Shown here piece by piece: positions 16,447 to 27,374 of a stretch of DNA of 64,000 bases; within the stretch, counting starts at the first letter, position 1; each line of letters begins with the position of its first letter. A program made the position numbers and the translations under genes. The notes beneath the pieces are model-generated. The model had not been told where the DNA came from. It searched no databases and worked only from the letters and a program-made list of their open reading frames with translations. Source of the stretch: Mycobacterium sp. Root265 (GTDB taxonomy: Bacteria; Actinomycetota; Actinomycetes; Mycobacteriales; Mycobacteriaceae); NCBI RefSeq assembly GCF_001428895.1, contig NZ_LMJA01000001.1, positions 125,150 through 189,149 on the forward strand, in the 5' to 3' direction.

Positions 16447-18123
16447 ATCACCATCGATGATATTCACCGCGGCAGCTTCGGCTCGTCGATGGCGGTGAAC
16501 CTCGGACCCGAGACCGGTAGCCACGTCGAGGCACCCACAGCGTTTTCCACCACTGCACACGTGGTGGATATGGTGGTGCACGCGGACACCCCGCCGACGG
16601 CCTTCGCGGAGGTCGGTGACCCCAGTCGGCCGACCGGTACGGTGGCCGGCGCGGTGATCAGCCGCAACACCGGGGCGTTGAGCTACGGACCGGTGCTGTT
16701 CACCACGGCCAAGGGTGGTCTGGTCTCGGTCGGCGCGTTGTCCGGTCGGTTCAGCTACACGCCGTCGGATCAGGCGCGGATGCTGGCCGCCTCGAGTGCC
16801 GATCTGGACGACAGGGTGGACACCTTCACGGTCACCGTCACCGACCTGTACGGCGGGTCGACCGCGGTGCCGGTGACGGCGGAGATCCTGGCCGCCGACA
16901 TGCCGCCGGTCGGTGCTCCCATCCTGCAATTGCCGGACGCCAATGGTGTTGTCTGCGGGCATATTCAGGGTTCTGCCCGCGACGGCGGCACGCTCGTCTA
17001 CAGCCTGGCGAACGCCGCCAATCCGGTCGGCTCCACCGAGGAATCGGCATATTCGCGCAAGGGCGGGCTGGTCCAACTGGATCCGACGACCGGCCGATTC
17101 GTCTTCGTCCCGACGCTCTCGCGAGCCGAGATCCCGGGTCTGGACACCGACACATTCACGGTGACGGTGACCAACACCCTCGGCGGGTCCGCCGATGTCA
17201 CCGTGAATCCATTGGCGCACTTGACCATCGGCGTGGAAACCGTCAGCATCGCCCCCGATGTCCAATGCGGCAGGCTGGCAGTCAGCGAGGACGGTCCGTT
17301 GTCGTTCGGCGTGGGCAGCGGCCCCCGCAAGGGCACCGTCCAGGTGGACCGCAACGGCAATTACGTCTACACCCGCACCCCCGGCCTGGGACATGGCATC
17401 ACCGCTGCCGACAGCTTCACGATCACCGGCACCGATGACTACGGCCGGTCGGTGACGGTGGCCACCGTCACGGTGTCCCCGCCGTTGGCGAGCACCGCAC
17501 CGGTGACCGCCACGGTCCAGATCAGCGAGTCCGCGATCGACGGGCTGGGCAATCAGACGACCAGGGGCAGGATCACCGCAACCGGTGCCGCGCGCTTCAC
17601 CAGCGGCACCGTGCTGTCGATCAAGGGCAGTTCTGCCAAGATCGCCGAGGACGGCACCTTCACCTACTCCAGCGCGCAGAACCTCGGGGTGGGCCACGCC
17701 GCCGCCGCGGTCGACGCGCTGGCCGCAGACAAGGTGGACACCTTCTCCGTGCTCGCCGAGCACCCCGACGGCCGGCGCACCCCGGTGCTGGTGGCAGTGC
17801 CGCTGCACCCGTACAACAACACCCCGACGCAGGGCACGGTCGGGGGCAGTGGTCGCGTCCGGGGCCTGGGGACCGGCGACTGGACCACCAGCGTCGTCGA
17901 CGTCGACGGTGACGACATCACCTTCAGCATCACCCAGCGCAACCCCACCGGTGTGGTGTCGGTGGGCCGCAACCGGGTGGGCGCGTTCACCGTGCACTAC
18001 GAATCGACGTCGCCGCGGGCGGGCACCTGGTATCCCGCCGAGGCGTTCACCATCACCTTCTATGACGGTCACCTGAAGTCGGACGGGACTCCCGCCTCGG
18101 TGACCGCGGAATACGTGTTCTAG
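16447..18123 (+). CDS. Companion Ig-like repeat protein with probable ATC start (558 aa)
   Basis: The protein has four or five repeat units like those of the giant neighbour (AKGGLVSVGALSGRFSYTPS, DTFTVTVTDLYGG, KGTVQVDRNGNYVYTRTP). It has no signal peptide, and two cysteines in the middle. The first standard in-frame start is ATG 16489, but it has no ribosome binding site. GAAGGAGA at 16431-16438 is 8 bases before an in-frame ATC at 16447. From there the protein would begin I-T-I-D-D-I-H-R, matching M-T-I-D-G-L-S-R of the preceding gene. An in-frame TAG at 16429 rules out an earlier start. I therefore place the start at ATC 16447, with ATG 16489 as the conventional alternative. It is the last gene before a strong terminator. 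Function is as uncertain as for the other two repeat proteins. Confidence 0.72.
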   Translation: MTIDDIHRGSFGSSMAVNLGPETGSHVEAPTAFSTTAHVVDMVVHADTPPTAFAEVGDPSRPTGTVAGAVISRNTGALSYGPVLFTTAKGGLVSVGALSGRFSYTPSDQARMLAASSADLDDRVDTFTVTVTDLYGGSTAVPVTAEILAADMPPVGAPILQLPDANGVVCGHIQGSARDGGTLVYSLANAANPVGSTEESAYSRKGGLVQLDPTTGRFVFVPTLSRAEIPGLDTDTFTVTVTNTLGGSADVTVNPLAHLTIGVETVSIAPDVQCGRLAVSEDGPLSFGVGSGPRKGTVQVDRNGNYVYTRTPGLGHGITAADSFTITGTDDYGRSVTVATVTVSPPLASTAPVTATVQISESAIDGLGNQTTRGRITATGAARFTSGTVLSIKGSSAKIAEDGTFTYSSAQNLGVGHAAAAVDALAADKVDTFSVLAEHPDGRRTPVLVAVPLHPYNNTPTQGTVGGSGRVRGLGTGDWTTSVVDVDGDDITFSITQRNPTGVVSVGRNRVGAFTVHYESTSPRAGTWYPAEAFTITFYDGHLKSDGTPASVTAEYVF

Positions 18124-18144
18124 GTCGCACCGAATACCCGGCTG

Positions 18145-18180
18145 ATTGCCCGCTGGTCCCCTCCGGGACCGGCGGGCAAT
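18145..18180 (+). terminator. Strong hairpin after the repeat-protein genes
   Basis: A 16-bp stem (18145-18160 paired with 18165-18180, one U-G wobble) closed by the loop CTCC. No U-run follows, which is common for mycobacterial terminators. It lies 22 bases after the last repeat-protein stop and would separate that operon from ribBA. Confidence 0.75.
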
Positions 18181-18274
18181 AACTGTTGAGGGCCCGTGGT
18201 TCATACTGATGTAACCGGCCTACCCGCGCGTGCGCACAGGTCGACGCTCACGAATCTGATGAAGGTGGCACAAG

Positions 18275-20502
<2,228 letters not shown>

Positions 20503-20528
<26 letters not shown>

Positions 20529-20979
20529 TTTCACCGGCGGTGCCGGCAGTGTCGGCCGCGCTGACGGTGAAACCCAGGCCGTCATAGATGGCGCGCGCCG
20601 CCTCGTTGGCGGCGTGCACGCGCAGCGTCACCCACTGCACCCGCTGGCTGCGGGCCCAGTCCACCGCCTCGGCGACCAGCGTGCGGCCCAGCCCGCGCCC
20701 GCGCGCCGCGGGATCCAGCCACAGCGAGTACAGATACACCGACTCCGGGCTCTGGCGTTGGGCGCCGATCAGGCCCACCGGCCGGTTGTCCACGACGGCG
20801 GCGAACTGGGCGTGCGCGCGCAGCCTGCGGCGCCACTGCGCGGCGGTGAAGGTCGACTCGTGCCGGTACTGCGGGTCCTCGGCGCCCAGCGAATCGGTGA
20901 GGGCACGCAGCCGGACTCCCGCGAAGGCCCGCCAGTCCGTCTCGGTCAGCCGCGCGATCCGCGCCTGCGCCATCCCCAT
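20503..20979 (-). CDS. GNAT family N-acetyltransferase
   Basis: A 158-residue GNAT-fold enzyme. The acetyl-CoA binding motif A is LWLDPAARGRGLGRTLV, and motif B ends with ANEAARAIYDGLGF. The substrate is unknown. It starts at ATG 20979 or ATG 20973 and runs toward the ribH operon, overlapping the PH-domain gene by 26 bases tail to tail. The start regions of this gene and the murL operon lie back to back, about 45 bases apart. Confidence 0.85.
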
Positions 20980-21024
20980 CGCACCAGTATCGCCGCTGCT
21001 GGCTGCGGTAGGATCGGCAAGTCG

Positions 21025-21780
21025 ATGAGTACCTTGGAATTCGTGTCGACGTCGGCCGGCGGCATCGCCGAAAGCGACGCGCCACTCGTCTCAGCACCCG
21101 CCCTGGTTGCGGCTCTGGGCACCCATCCGGCGCTCACGGTGCCGCTGGTCAGCGGCCGCACACCCGATAGCGACCTCATCTGGGCGCGCCTGGACGAGGC
21201 GGCCCGCTTCTTCGGCCACGACATCCCACCGGCCACCGCACTGCGCGACACCGTGGCGGGCTTCCTCGACGAGGCCACCGTCCGGCACGGCCAGGTAACC
21301 CTGGCAGCGCGGGTGATGGTCGTCGACCTCGACGGGCGGGCCCGCTTCGTGGTGTCGGCGTCGGTGATCGACCCGGTACGGTCCGCGCCGGTGGCGCTGA
21401 CCGTCACCTCGAACCGGGAGGCCGGGCCGGTGCCACACTGGCGTCGGATGGCCGCGCGCACCGCCAGCCGGGCCGAGTCCGACCTCGCCGAACGCGAGCT
21501 GGCTGCCGGCGGTTACGCCGACGAGGTTGGCACCGACGGGGAGCTGGTGCACCGTCCGCGGCTGGGCGCGTTGATCCTGGGCACGGCCGAACGTGCCGTC
21601 GGCATCGGTGCCGACAGACTGGATTTGTTGCGGGCCGCCGGTCTGCTGGACGGCGTGCGGTACTCCGATGAGCCCGTCCCGATGTCCGGCACCACGCACG
21701 CATGGTGGGTGTCACCGCGTTTCGAGACCCATCCCGTCAGCGCCATCGGCGCCCGTCGTCTCGAGGTGGCACCGACATGA
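21025..21780 (+). CDS. Uncharacterised protein of the murL operon, possibly a degenerate class IV aminotransferase fold
   Basis: A 251-residue protein, coupled to murL by an ATGA overlap. I do not recognise it with certainty. The second half resembles the fold-type IV PLP family in layout (AESDLAERELAAGGYADEV, then a TDGELVHRPRLGALI stretch, and near the end WWVSPRFETHPVSAIGAR, where that family has a segment ending in PV and a short conserved tail). The catalytic lysine region is replaced by HWRRM, so a classical aminotransferase activity is unlikely. D-amino-acid transaminase, which makes D-glutamate, belongs to that family, which makes the neighbourhood suggestive. TAGGAT at 21009-21014 could be its -10 box. 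Treat the family call as a weak hypothesis. Confidence 0.7.
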   Translation: MSTLEFVSTSAGGIAESDAPLVSAPALVAALGTHPALTVPLVSGRTPDSDLIWARLDEAARFFGHDIPPATALRDTVAGFLDEATVRHGQVTLAARVMVVDLDGRARFVVSASVIDPVRSAPVALTVTSNREAGPVPHWRRMAARTASRAESDLAERELAAGGYADEVGTDGELVHRPRLGALILGTAERAVGIGADRLDLLRAAGLLDGVRYSDEPVPMSGTTHAWWVSPRFETHPVSAIGARRLEVAPT

Positions 21781-23099
21781 GTGAGTCCTTCCGTCCGGAA
21801 TCCTTCGACGCCTTGGTGATCGACGGCCACGACTGGGTCGACGGCCGGCTCGAACTGCACTACACGCTGCGCGGGCCGGATCCGGTCGGCTTCACCGAGG
21901 TGATCGATTTCGGTGACAGCCTGGCCGGCGCGGCGCCGGACCCGTTGCTGTCCCGGCTGCTGACGCTCACCTGCTCGCTGAGCTACTACAAGGCGGCCGC
22001 CCCGCCCCGGATCGAGATCGCTTTCCCCACACACGATTTCGAGAAACGCTACCTGAACGCGCTCATCGAGGGCGGGCTCGGTGAGTTCGCATACACCAAC
22101 CAGTTGCCCGGTGCGCTGACACCCGAGATCGACGGCCCGGCCGCGACCGACGGGCCTCGACCCGGTGACGACTGGGATCCGGCGGCGACCCCGCTGGTCC
22201 CCGTCGGCGGCGGCAAGGATTCGGTGGTCAGCATCGAGGCGTTCCGGCGGCACGGTGTTGCGCCGATGTTGTTCAGCGTCAACCGGTATGACCCCATCGA
22301 CCGGTGCATCGAGGTCAGCGGCCTGAACAGTGTGCACGTCCGGCGCAGCATCGACCGCCGCCTCATCCAGGCCAACGCCGAGGGCGCCTACAACGGGCAT
22401 GTGCCGGTGACCGCGATCAACAGCGTGATCGGGTTGATCGTTGCCGACGCCAACGGGTTCGGGCCGGTGGTGCTGTCCAATGAGCGGTCCTCCAACGTCG
22501 GCAACGTCGAGTGGCTCGGCCGCGACATCAACCACCAGTGGTCCAAGAGTCTGGCCTACGAGACGCTGCTACGGGACACCCTGGCGCGCCACGGCTTCAA
22601 CCCGGACCGCTACTTCTCGCTGCTGCGCGGGCTGTCGGAATCGCAGATCGCCGACCGGTTCGCCACCAGCCCCGAGTACTTCGGTGTGTTCACCAGTTGT
22701 AACCGGCTGTTCGCGCTCGATCCCAGCCGGCGCGCCAGCTCGTGGTGTGGGCACTGCCCGAAATGCCAGTTCGTCTTCGTGCTGCTGGCGCCGCGACTGG
22801 GCCGGCCCACGCTGGAAAAGATCTTCGGCCGCAACCTGTTCGCCGACACCGGGAACCGCGACGGTATCGCCGACATCCTCGGCGTCGGTGTGCACAAGCC
22901 GTTCGAATGCGTGGGGGAGTACTACGAGGCCGCCGAGTCCATGCTCGCGGTACTCGACGACCCGCAGTGGCAGGGGCTGGAGTTGGTCGACGAATTCTCC
23001 GGGCAGCGTGCGCAATTGGCGGTGGTGGCGGTCAATCCGGACCCCTCACCGGCCGAACACCATGTGCCCGAACGCTATGCGAGCCTGCTCGATGACTGA
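21777..23099 (+). CDS. murL: UDP-MurNAc-L-alanyl-L-glutamate epimerase (MurL)
   Basis: A 440-residue protein. It carries a PP-loop-like nucleotide motif VGGGKDS at 143-149, NERS at 235-238, NHQWSKS at 252-258, and a cysteine cluster WCGHCPKC with C324, C327 and C330. These are features of the MurL family, which inverts the terminal L-glutamate of UDP-MurNAc-L-Ala-L-Glu to D-glutamate (shown in Xanthomonas). The next gene encodes a MurD-type ligase, overlapping by 8 bases, as expected for the MurD2 partner. Together they make the D-glutamate-containing precursor without free D-glutamate from a racemase. The identification rests on motifs and pairing, not on a search. Confidence 0.8.
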   Translation: MSESFRPESFDALVIDGHDWVDGRLELHYTLRGPDPVGFTEVIDFGDSLAGAAPDPLLSRLLTLTCSLSYYKAAAPPRIEIAFPTHDFEKRYLNALIEGGLGEFAYTNQLPGALTPEIDGPAATDGPRPGDDWDPAATPLVPVGGGKDSVVSIEAFRRHGVAPMLFSVNRYDPIDRCIEVSGLNSVHVRRSIDRRLIQANAEGAYNGHVPVTAINSVIGLIVADANGFGPVVLSNERSSNVGNVEWLGRDINHQWSKSLAYETLLRDTLARHGFNPDRYFSLLRGLSESQIADRFATSPEYFGVFTSCNRLFALDPSRRASSWCGHCPKCQFVFVLLAPRLGRPTLEKIFGRNLFADTGNRDGIADILGVGVHKPFECVGEYYEAAESMLAVLDDPQWQGLELVDEFSGQRAQLAVVAVNPDPSPAEHHVPERYASLLDD

Positions 23100-24381
23100 G
23101 CTGGCGGGCCGGGTCGTCGGTATCTGGGGGCTCGGCAAGGAGGGGCTCTCGATGGCCCGCACCGCCGCCGCGCAGGGGGCCGCCCGCATCATCGCGGTCG
23201 ATGATCGCGCCACCACCGACGCCCCCGACCTGCCCAATCTGACGGTCAGTCATGGACCCGACGCCCCCGAACAGTTGCGCGACACCGATATCGTCTTCGT
23301 CAGTCCCGGTGTGCCCTGGCGGCATCCGGTGTTCGCGCAGATGCGTGACGCCGGCCACGCGGTGTCCAACGCCGCCGACTGGTTCATGGCCCGCCACGGC
23401 GCCCATACCGTGGGGATCACCGGCACCAAGGGCAAGAGCACCACCGCAGCCTTCCTCGCGCATCTGCTGGCCGGGCTGGGCGTGCCCGCGGTGGCCGCGG
23501 GCAATATCGGCACTCCGCTGTCGGATCTGGACCCGGCCGGGGACGAATGGGTGGTGGCCGAATTGTCGAGTCAGCAGTGCGCGTTGTTGCACACGCCGCC
23601 CGCAGTGGCGGTGATCACCAACCTGTTCCAGGATCACCTCGACTTCCACGGCGACATCGCGTCCTACTACGAGGCCAAATCCCACGTGTTCGGTGCCGCA
23701 ACGCGCTGCCTCGTCACGACACCCGGTGTCGTCGAATCGCTTCGGCGGATTGGGATCTCGGAGTTTCCCCCGCTGCGCGAACTGGACCCGGCCACGGTCA
23801 GAACACCGGCGGGGGAGTCGGTGCTGTCCTACGCGCACAACACCGTCAATGCCGCACTGGCGGCGCTGGCGGCCGAGCAGGTGCTGGGGCGCGCGGTGAC
23901 CGCGGCCGAGGTGGATGCCGCGGCCGCCTCGTTCAGCGGTCTGCCACATCGGCTGCAGACCGTGCGGCGCACCGGGGGTATCCGCTGGATCGACGACACG
24001 CTGGCGACCACCGGGGAGGCCGTGGTGGCCGCGCTGACCGCCATGCGATCCGATGAGGAGATCGCACTGATCGTGGGCGGCATGGACCGGGCACTGGACT
24101 ACCGGCAACTCGACACCTACCTGTGCAGCGGGCAGCGCCGGGTCACCCTCATCCAGGGTCCGACCAATGGCGCCCGCATCGGCACCGGCTTCGCCGCCGC
24201 GCACCCCGACCGCACCCATCCGGTGGACAGCCTGCAGGACGCCGTCCGGGTGGCCGCAGCGGTCCCCGGCGTCGACGTGGTGCTGCTGTCCCCGGGGGCG
24301 GCAAGTTATGACCTTTTCCGGAACTTCGAAGAAAAAGGCGCCGTGTACTGCGGGTATATCGACGTCGTAGACACGCTCTAA
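23092..24381 (+). CDS. murD2: UDP-N-acetylmuramoyl-L-alanine--L-glutamate ligase (MurD2)
   Basis: A 429-residue Mur ligase. The N-terminal UDP-binding domain holds GIWGLGKEGLS at 10-20, the central ATP-binding domain has GITGTKGKST at 108-117 and NLFQDHLDFHG, and the C-terminal domain ends with LLSPGAASYDLF. This is a MurD-like architecture. It is slightly shorter than typical MurD and sits directly behind murL, the arrangement of the MurD2 subfamily that adds L-glutamate instead of D-glutamate. The ordinary murD should lie in the dcw cluster elsewhere. ATG 23092 overlaps the murL stop by 8 bases. Confidence 0.82.
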   Translation: MTELAGRVVGIWGLGKEGLSMARTAAAQGAARIIAVDDRATTDAPDLPNLTVSHGPDAPEQLRDTDIVFVSPGVPWRHPVFAQMRDAGHAVSNAADWFMARHGAHTVGITGTKGKSTTAAFLAHLLAGLGVPAVAAGNIGTPLSDLDPAGDEWVVAELSSQQCALLHTPPAVAVITNLFQDHLDFHGDIASYYEAKSHVFGAATRCLVTTPGVVESLRRIGISEFPPLRELDPATVRTPAGESVLSYAHNTVNAALAALAAEQVLGRAVTAAEVDAAAASFSGLPHRLQTVRRTGGIRWIDDTLATTGEAVVAALTAMRSDEEIALIVGGMDRALDYRQLDTYLCSGQRRVTLIQGPTNGARIGTGFAAAHPDRTHPVDSLQDAVRVAAAVPGVDVVLLSPGAASYDLFRNFEEKGAVYCGYIDVVDTL

Positions 24382-24384
24382 CCT
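24379..24384 (+). promoter_or_regulatory. Candidate -10 box for leaderless uvrC
   Basis: TAACCT lies exactly 6 bases before GTG 24391, so the transcript would begin at the start codon. Its first three bases are the murD2 stop codon. It would let uvrC and the following genes be expressed independently of the murL operon. Confidence 0.5.
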
Positions 24385-24390
24385 GGACCC

Positions 24391-26502
24391 GTGCCCGATC
24401 CAGCGACCTACCGGCCCGCGCCGGGTTCGATTCCCGTCGAACCCGGTGTCTACCGGTTCCGTGATCCGCACGGCCGGGTGATCTACGTCGGCAAGGCCAA
24501 GAGCCTGCGCAGCCGCCTCAACTCCTATTTCGCCGACATCTCCGGCCTGGCGCCGCGGACCCGGCAGATGGTGATGACGGCGGGCAGCGTCGAGTGGACC
24601 GTGGTGTCCACCGAGGTCGAGGCCCTGCAGCTGGAATACAACTGGATCAAGGAGTTCGACCCGCGGTTCAACATCCGGTACCGCGACGACAAGTCCTACC
24701 CGGTGCTGGCGGTGACGCTGAACGAGGAATACCCGCGGCTGTTCGTCTATCGCGGGCCGCGGCGCAAAGGGGTGCGCTACTTCGGGCCCTACTCGCATGC
24801 GTGGGCCATCCGGGAGACCCTGGATCTGCTGACCCGGGTGTTCCCGGCGCGCACCTGCTCGGCCGGAGTCTTCAAGCGGCACAAGCAGATCGATCGGCCG
24901 TGCCTGCTCGGGTACATCGACAAGTGCTCGGCGCCCTGTATCGGACGGGTCAGTGCCGAACAGCACCGGCAGATCGTGCTGGACTTCTGCGACTTCCTGG
25001 CGGGCAAGACCGACCGGCTGGTCCGCGACATGGAGCGGCAGATGAACGCCGCCGCCGAGGAACTCGACTTCGAGCGGGCGGCCCGGCTGCGCGACGACAT
25101 CGGCGCGCTCAAACGTGCCCTGGAGAAGCAGACCGTGGTGTTCGGTGACGGCACCGATGCCGATGTGGTGGCCTTCGCCGACGACGACCTGGAGGCGGCG
25201 GTCCAGGTGTTCCACGTGCGCGGCGGGCGGGTACGCGGGCAGCGCGGCTGGGTGGTCGAAAAGACAGGAGAACCGGGGGATTCGGGCGAGGCGCGCCTGG
25301 TGGAGCAGTTCCTCACCCAGTTCTACGGCGATCAGGCCGAACTCGGGGCCGTCGGCGGTCCACAGGACGAGGCCACCAACCCGGTGCCCAAGCAGGTCCT
25401 GGTGCCGGTGCTTCCGGAGAACGCCGAGGAACTCACCGACTGGCTGAGCGGACTGCGGGGATCGCGGGTGGACCTGCGGGTGCCGGTACGCGGTGACAAG
25501 CGGACGCTGGCCGAGACGGTGCAGCGAAATGCCCAGGATGCGCTGGCGCAGCACAAACTCAAGCGGGCCGGTGACTTCAACGCCAGATCCGAAGCGCTGC
25601 AGAGCATCCAGACAACGCTCGAGCTCGCCGATGCGCCGCTCCGGATCGAGTGTGTCGACATCAGCCACGTTCAGGGCACCGATGTGGTGGCCTCGCTGGT
25701 GGTCTTCGAGGACGGTCTGCCGCGGAAATCGGACTACCGGCACTACGCCATCCGGGAGGCCGCCGGGGAAGGCCGGTCCGATGATGTGGCGTCCATCGCC
25801 GAGGTCACCCGGCGCCGGTTCGCCCGGCACGTCGCCGATGCCGAACAGCCGATGGTGGCCGAAGGCAAATCACGCCGGTTCGCCTACCCACCCAACCTCT
25901 ACGTCGTCGACGGCGGCGCACCGCAGGTGAACGCCGCGGCCGCGGTGCTGCGCGACCTCGGGGTCACCGATGTCGCGGTGATCGGATTGGCCAAACGTCT
26001 GGAAGAGGTCTGGGTGCCCGGCCCGTCGGCGGACCCGGTGATCTTCCCGCGCACCAGCGAGGGGCTCTACCTGTTGCAGCGCATCCGTGACGAGGCTCAC
26101 CGCTTCGCCATCACGTTCCACCGCAGCAAGCGCTCCAAGCGCATGACCGCCTCGGCGCTGGATTCGGTGCGAGGATTGGGGGAGCACCGGCGCAAGGCGC
26201 TGGTGACGCACTTCGGTTCGGTATCGCGTTTGCGCGCAGCCAGCGTCGAGGAGATCACCACGGTGCCCGGAATCGGCGTCGCGACGGCGAAGGCGGTGCT
26301 GGAAGCGTTGGGGGTGGCGACGCCCGGCCCGGCGGGTGATGAGATGGACACGCCCATCGATTCCGACACGCCCGAGCCGCTTTTGCACAATGATCGACCC
26401 GAAGACGATCGACCCCAACACGGTCCACCCGAAGACGAACAGACCGAACGACAAGCCGACCAGAACTCAGAACAGATATCGGAGTGGCAGACCAGCGAAT
26501 GA
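24391..26502 (+). CDS. uvrC: Excinuclease ABC subunit C
   Basis: A 703-residue nuclease that makes both incisions in nucleotide excision repair. The GIY-YIG domain (GVYRF and [14 protein letters not shown], residues 19-50) performs the 3' cut, a UVR domain around 210-245 contacts UvrB, and the RNase H-like domain ([29 protein letters not shown]) performs the 5' cut. A helix-hairpin-helix pair follows. After that comes an acidic, low-complexity tail of about 55 residues rich in Asp, Glu, Pro and Gln, which I take as an extension beyond the family core. GTG 24391 matches a leaderless promoter. The stop overlaps the rapZ start. Confidence 0.95.
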   Translation: MPDPATYRPAPGSIPVEPGVYRFRDPHGRVIYVGKAKSLRSRLNSYFADISGLAPRTRQMVMTAGSVEWTVVSTEVEALQLEYNWIKEFDPRFNIRYRDDKSYPVLAVTLNEEYPRLFVYRGPRRKGVRYFGPYSHAWAIRETLDLLTRVFPARTCSAGVFKRHKQIDRPCLLGYIDKCSAPCIGRVSAEQHRQIVLDFCDFLAGKTDRLVRDMERQMNAAAEELDFERAARLRDDIGALKRALEKQTVVFGDGTDADVVAFADDDLEAAVQVFHVRGGRVRGQRGWVVEKTGEPGDSGEARLVEQFLTQFYGDQAELGAVGGPQDEATNPVPKQVLVPVLPENAEELTDWLSGLRGSRVDLRVPVRGDKRTLAETVQRNAQDALAQHKLKRAGDFNARSEALQSIQTTLELADAPLRIECVDISHVQGTDVVASLVVFEDGLPRKSDYRHYAIREAAGEGRSDDVASIAEVTRRRFARHVADAEQPMVAEGKSRRFAYPPNLYVVDGGAPQVNAAAAVLRDLGVTDVAVIGLAKRLEEVWVPGPSADPVIFPRTSEGLYLLQRIRDEAHRFAITFHRSKRSKRMTASALDSVRGLGEHRRKALVTHFGSVSRLRAASVEEITTVPGIGVATAKAVLEALGVATPGPAGDEMDTPIDSDTPEPLLHNDRPEDDRPQHGPPEDEQTERQADQNSEQISEWQTSE

Positions 26503-27374
26503 GCGAGGAATCAGGGATCGAAGTCGTCCTGGTCACCGGATTGTCGGGCGCCGGCCGCGGCACCGCCGCCAAAGTGCTCGAAGACCTCGGCTGGTACGTC
26601 GCCGACAACCTGCCGCCCGAGCTGATCGCGCGGATGGTGGATCTCGGTCTGGCCGCGGGTTCCCGCATCACCCAGCTGGCGCTGGTGATGGACGTCCGGT
26701 CCCGCGGATTCACCGGCGACCTGGATTCGGTGCGCAACGAACTGGCCACCCGCGGTATCCGGCCACGGGTGCTGTTCATGGAAGCCGCCGACGAGATCCT
26801 GGTGCGCCGGTACGAGCAGAACCGCCGCAGCCATCCGTTGCAGGGCAATCAAACTCTGGCCGAAGGGATTACCGCCGAACGAGCCATGCTGGCCCCGGTG
26901 CGCGCGGTGGCCGACCTGGTCATCGACACGACGACACTGGCGGTGCCCGCGCTGCGGGAGAGCATCGAACGCGCCTTCGGCAGCGAGGCGGTCGCGCACA
27001 CCAACGTGACAGTGGAATCCTTCGGCTACAAATACGGACTGCCGATGGACGCCGACACCGTCATGGATGTCCGGTTCCTGCCCAACCCGCACTGGGTCGA
27101 CGAGCTGCGCCCGCACACCGGTCAGCATCCGGCCGTGCGCGACTACGTGCTCGGTCAGGACGGCGCCGCGGAGTTCCTCGATACCTATCATCGGCTGCTG
27201 GGGGTGGTGATCGAGGGATACCGCCGGGAAGGCAAGCGCTACATGACGGTGGCCATCGGCTGCACCGGAGGCAAACACCGCAGCGTCGCCATCGCCGAGG
27301 CGCTGGCCGGCCGGCTGGAGGCCGATGACCACCTGACGGTGCGGGCACTGCACCGGGATCTGGGTCGCGAATGA
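26499..27374 (+). CDS. rapZ: RapZ-family nucleotide-binding protein (Rv1421 family)
   Basis: A 291-residue protein with the P-loop GLSGAGRGT near the N-terminus, DVRSRGF in the middle, and [14 protein letters not shown] in the C-terminal domain, all diagnostic of the RapZ/YvcJ family. In Escherichia coli RapZ controls GlmS expression through small RNAs, and in Gram-positives the family binds nucleotides; the mycobacterial role is less clear. ATG 26499 overlaps the uvrC stop (ATGA); a GTG at 26484 is a possible alternative. The order rapZ-yvcK-whiA is conserved throughout Actinobacteria and Firmicutes. Confidence 0.93.
   Translation: MSEESGIEVVLVTGLSGAGRGTAAKVLEDLGWYVADNLPPELIARMVDLGLAAGSRITQLALVMDVRSRGFTGDLDSVRNELATRGIRPRVLFMEAADEILVRRYEQNRRSHPLQGNQTLAEGITAERAMLAPVRAVADLVIDTTTLAVPALRESIERAFGSEAVAHTNVTVESFGYKYGLPMDADTVMDVRFLPNPHWVDELRPHTGQHPAVRDYVLGQDGAAEFLDTYHRLLGVVIEGYRREGKRYMTVAIGCTGGKHRSVAIAEALAGRLEADDHLTVRALHRDLGRE

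Noticed and set aside
15766-18204. Minus-strand open frame of 812 codons opposite the companion repeat genes
   Set aside because: Composition is that of a shadow frame, and it covers two well-supported plus-strand genes and a terminator.
23032-25830. Minus-strand open frame of 932 codons opposite murD2 and uvrC
   Set aside because: Both plus-strand genes have clear catalytic motifs; the reverse frame has none.
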